Below, one piece after another: positions 13,866 to 19,539 of a DNA stretch of 27,698 bases. A program made the position numbers and the translations under genes. The stretch is taken from positions 1-27,698 of the IMG/VR virus record IMGVR_UViG_3300031660_000039; one strand, 5' to 3'. The notes under the pieces are model-generated. The model saw only the letters and a list, made by a program, of their open reading frames with translations. It was not told the DNA's origin and did not search any database. Source of the stretch: a virus. Each line of letters starts with the position of its first letter. Position 1 is the first letter of the stretch.

Positions 13866-14043
13866 TGTTACCTCACCTTCCTCACGTTGGGTGAGGTGCC
13901 GTGAGGTACGTGAGGCTATTACGCTTATTCCTCCCTCCTCCTCACCACACGCTATTGTATAGCGTGGTGAGGAGGAGGTGAGGAAACGTGCGAGAGCTGG
14001 GTGAGGTTAACAATGCAACGAAACGACGAGGGGGAGATGATAC
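13866..14043. repeat. Iteron cluster and long hairpin, candidate replication origin
   Basis: No convincing gene fits in this 178-base block. It holds nine copies of one hexamer: GTGAGG at 13891, 13901, 13910, 13967, 13978 and 14001, and its complement CCTCAC at 13871, 13880 and 13940. In the centre CCTCCTCCTCACCAC (13934-13948) plus GCTAT pairs with ATAGC plus GTGGTGAGGAGGAGG (13959-13978), leaving a 2-base bulge and a TGT loop: about 20 base pairs. A second stem, CCTCAC-GTTGG-GTGAGG, lies at 13880-13896. Repeats plus a cruciform beside the primase-helicase operon are typical of an origin. A regulatory RNA or operator array is the alternative. The 3' edge carries GGGGGAG, the ribosome site of the next gene. 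Confidence 0.55.
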
Positions 14044-14658
14044 ATGGCTAAGGTAGCTAAGCAGAAGAGCCGGCAAGCGAAGCAGGGGATCGCAAGGGCG
14101 ATGCGCGATAGAGGCACGTTTGAGACTGGCACACCGACGACGCCAATCTCGAGGCAGTGCGACGGACAGATGATGCCGCTCGACAAGAAGGCGCGGGACA
14201 TGATCAAGAAGTGGGGCGACAGTCTGCCCGAGCTCGTGTCCCCGGATTTAGCTGGCCGCTTCGAGGCTGCATACGACGCGCTGCGGGTGAAGGTGGAAGC
14301 GGACGACGTCGTGGCTGTGCACGCGATTGTAGCGCAGTTAATGCGGGCGTGGGACGTGCTGGAGGCCGAGGCTCTCGCCAATGGGCATCAGCCGGTCGGT
14401 CCGCACGCCTACTGCATCGAGATTGCCAGCGGACACATCGTCTGCATCGCGCTTCACGATACAGTGGGAATACGTCGTGCCCATCCCGAGTGGACGGTGT
14501 ATGATATGGTCGACGCCGCCGTCGTGTTGGCGAATAACTTTAGCAGCGACTTTGTCGAGAAGACGCTGCAATCGTTTCCCGAGGCCAAGGTGACGCGCGT
14601 CATCGGCACGGCGAGCGACACGTTTAACGTCGACTTGGGCGACGAGATACCGTTTTAA
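14044..14658 (+). CDS. Unknown protein with SSB-like C-terminal tip
   Basis: The 204-aa protein starts after GGGGGAGATGATAC. The N-terminus is basic (MAKVAKQKSRQAKQGIARAM). The middle is helical (LAGRFEAAYDALRVKV, VVAVHAIVAQLMRAWDVLE), then strand-rich (AYCIEIASGHIVCIALHD) and helical again (VYDMVDAAVVLANN). It ends VDLGDEIPF, very like the acidic DDDIPF tip by which bacterial SSB recruits partner proteins. It lacks an SSB-type OB domain that I can recognise. It could use the tip to dock on host SSB partners, or be an unrelated packaging accessory placed before TerS. Function is open. Confidence 0.65.
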   Translation: MAKVAKQKSRQAKQGIARAMRDRGTFETGTPTTPISRQCDGQMMPLDKKARDMIKKWGDSLPELVSPDLAGRFEAAYDALRVKVEADDVVAVHAIVAQLMRAWDVLEAEALANGHQPVGPHAYCIEIASGHIVCIALHDTVGIRRAHPEWTVYDMVDAAVVLANNFSSDFVEKTLQSFPEAKVTRVIGTASDTFNVDLGDEIPF

Positions 14659-14670
14659 GGAGCGAGAGGC

Positions 14671-15135
14671 ATGGGAACACTGGGCAAGGTTAAGCTGGCC
14701 GCGCTGGAAGCAGCCGGCGAGGACGAGATCTTCGGGCTGATTGCGGACGGGAAAAACGCGTCCGACGTGATCAAACATTACAACGTAGGCTGGAACATAT
14801 TCCACAAGTGGATCGCGGCCGGTGAGGGCAGGGCGCAGCGATACGACGAGGCCAAAGAGATGGCGGCTCACTACTACGCGTCGCAGGCGCAGAAGATTGC
14901 GGACGAGATCCACCAAATCGAGGCAAACGTGAACAGCGCGAGGCTGAGCGTTGATGTGTACAAGTGGAAGGCGTCTAAAGCGTCGCCCGAGTATGACGTG
15001 CGGCAGCGTGACGTGGCCATCAACATCAGCGTAAATGACCTGCACGCGCAGGCTGCGATGCTACTTAACAGCGTGGGTGGCGACATCATCGAGGGCGAGC
15101 TGGTCGAGGACGGCGAGGAAGCGGATGGCGATTGA
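14671..15135 (+). CDS. terS: Terminase small subunit
   Basis: The 154-aa protein has GGAGCGAGAGGC upstream. Residues about 18-55 look like a DNA-binding HTH (EIFGLIADGKNASDVIKHYN, VGWNIFHKWIAAGEGRAQ). A central helical segment (ASQAQKIADEIHQIEANVNS) would build the oligomer. VYKWKASKASPEYDVRQRDV matches the WkasrasP.ydgrq pattern of many small terminase subunits. The C-terminus is acidic. It would recognise the packaging site and load TerL. TerL starts about 315 bases later; direct adjacency is more usual. Confidence 0.8.
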   Translation: MGTLGKVKLAALEAAGEDEIFGLIADGKNASDVIKHYNVGWNIFHKWIAAGEGRAQRYDEAKEMAAHYYASQAQKIADEIHQIEANVNSARLSVDVYKWKASKASPEYDVRQRDVAINISVNDLHAQAAMLLNSVGGDIIEGELVEDGEEADGD

Positions 15136-15251
15136 CTGCGAAATCACGCATCGAGGCGCTGAAGCGCACGCGTGCGCGCGTGCCAGATCGATGCGGCGCG
15201 GTCAAGCAGGCATGGGCGAACGTCGCATTGATACCAAAAGATTTAACATAA
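15132..15251 (+). CDS. Possible 39-aa peptide coupled to TerS
   Basis: A TTG start overlaps the terS stop (TTGA) and opens a 39-codon frame reading LTAKSRIEALKRTRARV, then AVKQAWANVALIPKDLT, basic and helical. The junction and amino-acid makeup look coding, but the start is weak and no homolog is recalled. It may instead be part of the packaging-site non-coding DNA, because the palindrome at 15164-15177 lies inside it. Confidence 0.3.
   Translation: MTAKSRIEALKRTRARVPDRCGAVKQAWANVALIPKDLT
15164..15177. repeat. 14-bp perfect palindrome
   Basis: GCGCACGCGTGCGC is a perfect self-complementary sequence in the TerS-TerL gap. It may be a TerS or packaging site, or just part of the small reading frame. 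Confidence 0.45.
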
Positions 15252-15450
15252 TATCTATTATGCGTTCAATTGCGGGGGCGGTTCGGCGTCGATCCGGGCG
15301 CGTTTTGACGCCCTTCCCTGCCCTTCTCGCCTCAGAAATACGCGTTTTGACCCCCCCCTTGATCAGCGCGACCGGGTGCAAATGCTCATGACCTAATCAC
15401 GCACCCACGCCGAAAAAATTTCACACCACCACGCACAGGAGTGTTAACAA
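15252..15450. other. Non-coding TerS-TerL gap, candidate packaging site
   Basis: I see no gene in these 199 bases. At the left edge, CATAATA (15247-15253) and TATTATG (15256-15262) form a perfect inverted repeat with a 2-base spacer. CGCGTTTTGAC occurs twice as a direct repeat (15299-15309 and 15341-15351), the second followed by a run of eight C. A weak promoter, TTGATA (15228-15233) then TAATAT (15249-15254), has only 15 bases of spacing. The right edge has GGAGTG before TerL. Repeats between the terminase genes would suit pac or cos, but this is inference. Confidence 0.4.
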
Positions 15451-16872
15451 ATGAACGTCCCCAAGCAGCCTGAGAACCCGTTCCTGAAACTGATGCGGCG
15501 CTACCGCGACGACCCGGTCCGCTTCGCGCAGGAGGTGATCGGCATCGAGCCGGACGAGTGGCAGGTTGAGCTGTTGGACGCGGTCGCCGCCCCCGCGATT
15601 AGGCGGATCTCCGTTCGGTCTGGCCACGGCGTCGGCAAGTCGACTGGAGTTGCCATGGCGGCTATTTGGCATGTGCTGATGCGCTACCCGAGCAAGACGG
15701 TGGTGACGGCCCCCACCAGTGCGCAGTTGTTTGACGCGTGCTTCGCTGAGATGAAGTCGGTGGCCAAGAGGCTCAAGCCTCCGTTTAATACTTTGCTGGA
15801 GGTCAAGTCGGATCGCATTGAGTTGAAGAGCGCGCCCGAGAGCACGTTTATATCGTGTCGGACGTCTCGAGCGGAGCAGCCGGAGGCGTTGGCCGGCGTA
15901 CACTCCGAGCATGTGTTGCTGTTGGCGGACGAGGCGTCAGGCGTCCCGGAGGCCGTGTTTGAGGCTGCCTCGGGCTCGATGTCTGGCCACAGCGCCACGA
16001 CGGTGCTGACGGGGAACCCGACGCGTAATACTGGCTTCTTTTACGAGACGCACACGAGGCTCCGCGATGATTGGCACACGATGCACGTTTCGTGCGTCAC
16101 GAGCCCCCGCGTGTCTGAGGATTTCATCGAGGACATGAAGAAGCGCTACGGCGAGGACAGCCCGGCGTATCATGTGCGCGTGCTTGGAAATTTCCCGCCG
16201 TCTGAGGAGGATACGGTCATCCCGGTGTCGTTGATTGATCACGCATTTAATAACACGGTGAAGGTCCACGAGGACACGACTGCGGTGTGGGGCTTGGACG
16301 TGGCGCGACAGGGCGGCGACAGCAGCGTATTGTGCAAGCGGCAGGGGCCGCTGATACATCCTCTGACTGTGTGGCGAAACTTGGATCTGATGCAGTTGTC
16401 TGGCGCCGTTAAGGCGGAATATGACGCCATGCCGCCGTCTAGGCGCCCGGCGGAGATCATAATTGACAGCAATGGCTTTGGGGCTGGCGTGTTGGACCGC
16501 CTGCGCGAGCTGGGCTTGCCGGCGCGCGGCTTGAACGTGTCGGAGCGCGCGGTTGCGAAGCAAACGTATTTGAATTTGCGCGCGGAGCTGTGGTTTAAGT
16601 GCAAGGCGTGGTTGGAGGGGATGGACGTGTCTCTGCCGAAGGACGACGCGCTGTATGCGGAGCTGGCGGGGCCGCGTTATATGTTTACGTCGTCGGGCAA
16701 GATACAGGTGGAGAGCAAGGAGAGTATGAAGAAGCGCGGCATCCGCTCCCCGGACCGCGCTGACGCGGTGTGCTTGGCTCTGGCTAATGACCACACGACG
16801 ATGGCGTTTGGCGTGGCGGCCGCCGGATCGTGGGCCAAGCCGATCCGGCGGAATATTCGCGGGGTGGTTTAA
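15451..16872 (+). CDS. terL: Terminase large subunit
   Basis: The 473-aa packaging motor starts after CAGGAGTG. The ATPase half has an adenine-binding Trp/Gln region (EPDEWQVELLD), Walker A SGHGVGKST (57-65), a TAPTSAQLFD segment (87-96), Walker B LLLADE (156-161) and the coupling motif VLTGNP. The nuclease half has WGLDVARQGGDSS (Asp283), IIIDSNGFGAG (Asp339) and RADAVCLALAN (Asp438), the three acids of an RNase H-type terminase nuclease. Length is normal. It hydrolyses ATP to drive DNA into the prohead and cuts genome units. Its TAA overlaps the stop of the convergent minus-strand gene. Confidence 0.95.
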   Translation: MNVPKQPENPFLKLMRRYRDDPVRFAQEVIGIEPDEWQVELLDAVAAPAIRRISVRSGHGVGKSTGVAMAAIWHVLMRYPSKTVVTAPTSAQLFDACFAEMKSVAKRLKPPFNTLLEVKSDRIELKSAPESTFISCRTSRAEQPEALAGVHSEHVLLLADEASGVPEAVFEAASGSMSGHSATTVLTGNPTRNTGFFYETHTRLRDDWHTMHVSCVTSPRVSEDFIEDMKKRYGEDSPAYHVRVLGNFPPSEEDTVIPVSLIDHAFNNTVKVHEDTTAVWGLDVARQGGDSSVLCKRQGPLIHPLTVWRNLDLMQLSGAVKAEYDAMPPSRRPAEIIIDSNGFGAGVLDRLRELGLPARGLNVSERAVAKQTYLNLRAELWFKCKAWLEGMDVSLPKDDALYAELAGPRYMFTSSGKIQVESKESMKKRGIRSPDRADAVCLALANDHTTMAFGVAAAGSWAKPIRRNIRGVV

Positions 16873-17417
16873 TTTTGGAACGGCGTCCTGTCTGGAGACA
16901 CTGTGTCGATGACGTCGGACATGCCTATGCGGATCTCGACGCTTTTCACGAGCTTCTGGCCATTTTCGACCCACCGCTCGAGCGTCAGGTCTTTGAGGTT
17001 CCGGCAGATGATGCGTGATCCTACTGCTTTTGGTATGGGGCTGGTTAGCGGGTCGTGGTGTAGGTAGACAAACTTCCAGCCGGGTTTATAGCCGCTGTTT
17101 GCTTGGCAGTGCACCACGCGCTGCATTATCAAGTTCGGGTTCCCGATTTCGTTAAGTATGAGGTCGCGCGTTATGCGCTTGGTTTTTTTGGGCTTTCGGG
17201 AGTTTGATAGCAGAAGCAGAAGCCGACGCTCGACTGTCTCGTTTATGAGCGGCTCGATCATTGACAGTGGGATGGACCCCTCGGGCACGGCGGGCTCGTC
17301 TCGGAGTTTTTTAATCTGGATCGATATCCGCGCGAGCTCGTAGGCCATCTCCATCTGCTCGCTGATTAGCTCGTTGCGTTTCCTGTCTTTCCATGTTTCA
17401 GGTGTGTCGTGGTTCAT
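16869..17417 (-). CDS. Unknown helical protein behind cassette 2
   Basis: I chose the ATG at 17417 with GGGAG 7 bases upstream, giving 182 residues. A longer frame would run through the terminator hairpin. The N-terminal half is helical (ISEQMEMAYELARISIQIKK, then IEPLINETVERRLLLLL), and the second half is mixed, with a basic start (SRKPKKTKRITRDL) and strand-like WKFVYLHHD. No family or catalytic motif is recognised. It lies between TerL and the second autonomous cassette on the opposite strand, with the TTCG hairpin between it and the upstream gene. Read-through of that hairpin may supply its transcript. Confidence 0.6.
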   Translation of the reverse strand: MNHDTPETWKDRKRNELISEQMEMAYELARISIQIKKLRDEPAVPEGSIPLSMIEPLINETVERRLLLLLSNSRKPKKTKRITRDLILNEIGNPNLIMQRVVHCQANSGYKPGWKFVYLHHDPLTSPIPKAVGSRIICRNLKDLTLERWVENGQKLVKSVEIRIGMSDVIDTVSPDRTPFQN

Positions 17418-17436
17418 GTTAATTCTCCCGGTTGGT

Positions 17437-17454
17437 GGGGAGCCGAAGCTCCCC
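17437..17454 (-). terminator. TTCG-tetraloop hairpin terminator, copy 2
   Basis: On the minus strand this is GGGGAGCTTCGGCTCCCC, identical in all 18 bases to copy 1 at 3402-3419. It lies 7 bases after the stop of the 17462 gene and 19 bases before the start of the 16869 gene. Confidence 0.65.
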
Positions 17455-17461
17455 TGATTGA

Positions 17462-17863
17462 TTATGCTTGTTTTGCTGCCTTCAAGATGCCTGACTTGCA
17501 GGCTTCGCGGTTCCAGTCGGCGGTTCCGATTACAGTCCACCACCACTCTTTCTCAACTTCTGGGTGCCCAACGTGCCAAGCAACATAAAATTCGCCTGTG
17601 CAAAAGCAGATCGCGTCAACGCCAAAATCTTCTGGTTTGATTGGCGTTTCCTTTTTTTCAATTATGTTTGCGGCTTCTAAATGCCACTCCCATTTGATGC
17701 CTGCTTCCCCGCCTGCGATTGGCGCAACATTGCGAGGATTAGCCAGCTCTACCTTGAACGAGCTGCCGTTTTTCTCAACGTAACAACCGCCATGCCAGCC
17801 AGCAACTTTGATGTCGCCAAGCAGATCGCCTTTTTTGCCGTCTGTGAAATCAAAAACTTTCAT
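17462..17863 (-). CDS. Accessory protein in cassette 2 (unknown function)
   Basis: The 133-aa protein starts after AAAGGAATACGGAT, the same leader end as the 3148 gene. It is rich in Trp, Gly and Cys (VAGWHGGCYVEKNGSSF, IKWEWHLEAANIIEKK, DAICFCTGEFYVAWHV, EWWWTVIGTADWN), suggesting a compact beta-sandwich. No signal peptide or TM segment is seen. It shows no visible sequence similarity to the 81-aa protein of cassette 1, although promoter, leader and terminator are shared. As with cassette 1, a host-directed or anti-defence role is plausible but unproven. Confidence 0.7.
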   Translation of the reverse strand: MKVFDFTDGKKGDLLGDIKVAGWHGGCYVEKNGSSFKVELANPRNVAPIAGGEAGIKWEWHLEAANIIEKKETPIKPEDFGVDAICFCTGEFYVAWHVGHPEVEKEWWWTVIGTADWNREACKSGILKAAKQA

Positions 17864-17883
17864 ATCCGTATTCCTTTGTGTGT

Positions 17884-17912
17884 GTCTATACAGTTAACCT
17901 AATGTTAACATC
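17884..17912 (-). promoter_or_regulatory. Promoter with CtrA-like box, copy 2
   Basis: On the minus strand GATGTTAACATTAGGTTAAC (17893-17912) is followed by TGTATAG. TTAA-CATTAGG-TTAA is an exact match to the CtrA consensus TTAA-N7-TTAA, with TTAAC at the end. It differs from copy 1 in one base of 20. The -10 element begins a few bases downstream, so bound CtrA would lie across the spacer and could activate or repress. The conserved leader runs to the start codon at 17863. Confidence 0.68.
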
Positions 17913-17941
17913 TACAGACTTCAAGCCCTAAACCGCAAAAA

Positions 17942-17954
17942 ACTGGTATCCAGT
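17942..17954. terminator. Short bidirectional hairpin with T-run
   Basis: ACTGG-TAT-CCAGT is flanked by an A-run on the left and AGACTTTTTTG on the right. On the minus strand the stem is directly followed by TTTTTTG, a typical intrinsic terminator. It insulates the divergent units on either side. Confidence 0.5.
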
Positions 17955-18021
17955 AGACTTTTTTGTTATTCTGCCAGTGTTAGCGGCTACCCTCCCACCC
18001 GGCCGCTGAACCCTCGGGTTC

Positions 18022-18055
18022 CCCCACGCGCTTGACCTCCCTCAAGGGCGTGGGG
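18022..18055 (+). other. GC-rich hairpin upstream of the entry module
   Basis: CCCCACGC (18022-18029) pairs with GCGTGGGG (18048-18055), and TTGA with TCAA inside, around CCTCCC. Two smaller inverted repeats precede it: AGCGGC/GCCGCT at 17982-18007 and AACCC/GGGTT within 18009-18020. It could end transcription from upstream on the plus strand. The rest of the gap holds only the candidate promoter below. Confidence 0.45.
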
Positions 18056-18084
18056 TTACGCTTTTGGCTAGATTGATGTATTAT
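18056..18084 (+). promoter_or_regulatory. Candidate promoter for the entry/structural genes
   Basis: TTACGC (18056-18061), a 17-base spacer and TATTAT (18079-18084) lie 29 bases before the start at 18113. The -10 is good and the -35 is weak. Confidence 0.35.
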
Positions 18085-18112
18085 TGGTGGAAACGAAGGG
18101 CGAGGACGGCAC

Positions 18113-19006
18113 ATGGGTATTTGGGACGACATCAAAATGGGTTTCGGCGCTGAGCCTAAAACTAAAGACTTTATTGACCGCACAGCAGAGACTATGGCCA
18201 GAAACGCAAGAAGTTCTGATGACATGCGCGGTCAGAGTTCTAAGGCCAAAGCCGCTGCCGGGAAAAATGCTTACGACACATATCAGAGACAGATGGCCGC
18301 CGGCGGTCTTAGCGCTTACTTTGGAGGGTTTGGCGGCTCGGCTGGAAGAGATCCCCGCGACCGCTCCAGAAGTACGTTCAGAAATCCGGGTCCGCAACAA
18401 GGAATATTAGGCAAGCCGGGGCTCCTTTCTGGCGGCGATAATTTAGGTCTTTCGGACATAGTCCCGTTCGGCGGCCTCATAAATCTCCTTACCAAGAGGC
18501 CAGTCGACAGCGGAAAAGAGTACACATATAACACGCAGAAGGGGACTGGTCCCGGCGTCTCGCCGCCTACCCAACGTCAGATGCGCCCTCGGATGCGCCC
18601 TGATGCGTTCGCATCACGCGTAGTAGACACGACCTATTTGAACGATCAGCCTCCAGGCATGCCTATGACGTCGATGAACCCGCTCAACTTTACCAACGAC
18701 GAAGCGGCTCAAGGTTTCGACCTTTCGCAGCCCGACAGCGCATTTGCTGGCGTGCCACCGAGCCAGCGGTCAGAGCTTGATCCTTTGCTCCCGGCGTCAG
18801 TCGAAACCCCCATTGCCGGGTTCCCGCCCGCTGACGGCGTAGTTTCTGTTGAAGACGCCGCGTTCCAAGAGTGGCTGGCCACAGATGGCAATAACGCGAC
18901 GATCCAGCAGTGGGAAAAAACAAACCCCGGTTTTGCTCGTCGAATGTTTGACCGCAGTCAGTTTCTAAAGCGCGGCGGCGGCGTAAACTCTGAAGGTAAT
19001 ATGTGA
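18113..19006 (+). CDS. Putative virion-associated protein, Gly/Pro-rich
   Basis: The 297-aa protein starts after GGGCGAGGACGGCAC. The N-terminus MGIWDDIKMGFGAEPKTKDF is helical; the middle is Gly/Pro-rich and likely disordered (LSAYFGGFGGSAGRDPRD, FRNPGPQQGILGKPGLLSGG). The C-terminus contains AFQEWLATDGNNATIQQWEK and PGFARRMFDRSQFLKRGGG. No enzyme motif is seen. It is followed without a gap by a lytic transglycosylase and a large protein, a set typical of components ejected with DNA. It may be a minor structural protein. Family not recognised. Confidence 0.55.
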   Translation: MGIWDDIKMGFGAEPKTKDFIDRTAETMARNARSSDDMRGQSSKAKAAAGKNAYDTYQRQMAAGGLSAYFGGFGGSAGRDPRDRSRSTFRNPGPQQGILGKPGLLSGGDNLGLSDIVPFGGLINLLTKRPVDSGKEYTYNTQKGTGPGVSPPTQRQMRPRMRPDAFASRVVDTTYLNDQPPGMPMTSMNPLNFTNDEAAQGFDLSQPDSAFAGVPPSQRSELDPLLPASVETPIAGFPPADGVVSVEDAAFQEWLATDGNNATIQQWEKTNPGFARRMFDRSQFLKRGGGVNSEGNM

Positions 19007-19539
19007 TGCCAAATTATGATTTCGACTTCCAGTCTCTACTTGACGCGATCCAGCGCCAAGAGAGCAGCTACAACCGCGACGACCCGACAGCCCCCACGAA
19101 GCAGCTCCCACTGGTAAACCCGGACAGCGGAGCTCGAGGGCAGATGCAAGCTAAGCCGAGCAGCGCGATTGAACCGGGCTATGGCGCAAAAAGTGTGTTT
19201 GAAATCGCCGAGAGCGTATTCCCCGGAAAGAAATTTGACCGCACAGATCAGGCCGCGAGAGACTTGCTAGACATCCCCGAGGTCAACCGCGCGTGGGCCG
19301 AGAATTATATGATGGCCATGCTCGAGCGTTTTGACGGCAACGTCGATCAGGCGGTGGGCGCGTACAACGCCGGCCCCAAGAGAATGCTTGACGCGGACCG
19401 TAAATACGAAAACTTGCCGTCGCAGGCGCAGGAATACATCAACAACGTCCGACAGTATTACAACCAGAGCACAGGCGACAACTACGGCATCACAGTGGCG
19501 CCACGTCCGCCGTCGCGTCCAAAAGGGCTACTCGACTAA
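19006..19539 (+). CDS. Lytic transglycosylase (virion SLT domain)
   Basis: I use the ATG at 19006 in a TGATG overlap (177 aa); a GTG one codon before is possible. Motifs of the SLT fold appear in order: IQRQESSYN with catalytic Glu19, SGARGQMQ (41-48, the GLMQ-type motif), ENYMMAMLERFDGN, VGAYNAGP (117-124) and EYINNVRQYY. It cleaves glycan strands without water, making a local hole for DNA entry. It has no signal peptide, as expected for a virion enzyme. A Pro/Arg tail (PRPPSRPKGLLD) ends the protein. It is coupled to the next gene by TAATG. Confidence 0.9.
   Translation: MPNYDFDFQSLLDAIQRQESSYNRDDPTAPTKQLPLVNPDSGARGQMQAKPSSAIEPGYGAKSVFEIAESVFPGKKFDRTDQAARDLLDIPEVNRAWAENYMMAMLERFDGNVDQAVGAYNAGPKRMLDADRKYENLPSQAQEYINNVRQYYNQSTGDNYGITVAPRPPSRPKGLLD

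Noticed and set aside
13866-14043. CRISPR-like array
   Set aside because: The repeated unit is only 6 bases, occurs in both orientations and has irregular spacing; it fits iterons, not CRISPR repeats.
14338-15045. 235-codon minus-strand ORF opposite terS and its neighbour
   Set aside because: Runs across two plus-strand genes with good ribosome sites and has an Arg/His/Leu-rich composition typical of shadows.
15125-15391. Plus-strand ORF between terS and terL in another frame
   Set aside because: Arg/Ala/Cys-rich without domain features; it crosses the palindrome and repeats. The TTG-coupled 39-codon frame fits better, and even that is weak.
15937-16974. 345-codon minus-strand ORF across terL
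   Set aside because: It is Arg/His-rich nonsense composition opposite a terminase with all motifs intact; a GC-rich shadow.
17960-18060. Possible tRNA in the GC-rich hairpin region
   Set aside because: Stems are present but no acceptor, D-arm, anticodon and T-arm order with the conserved T-loop could be built on either strand.
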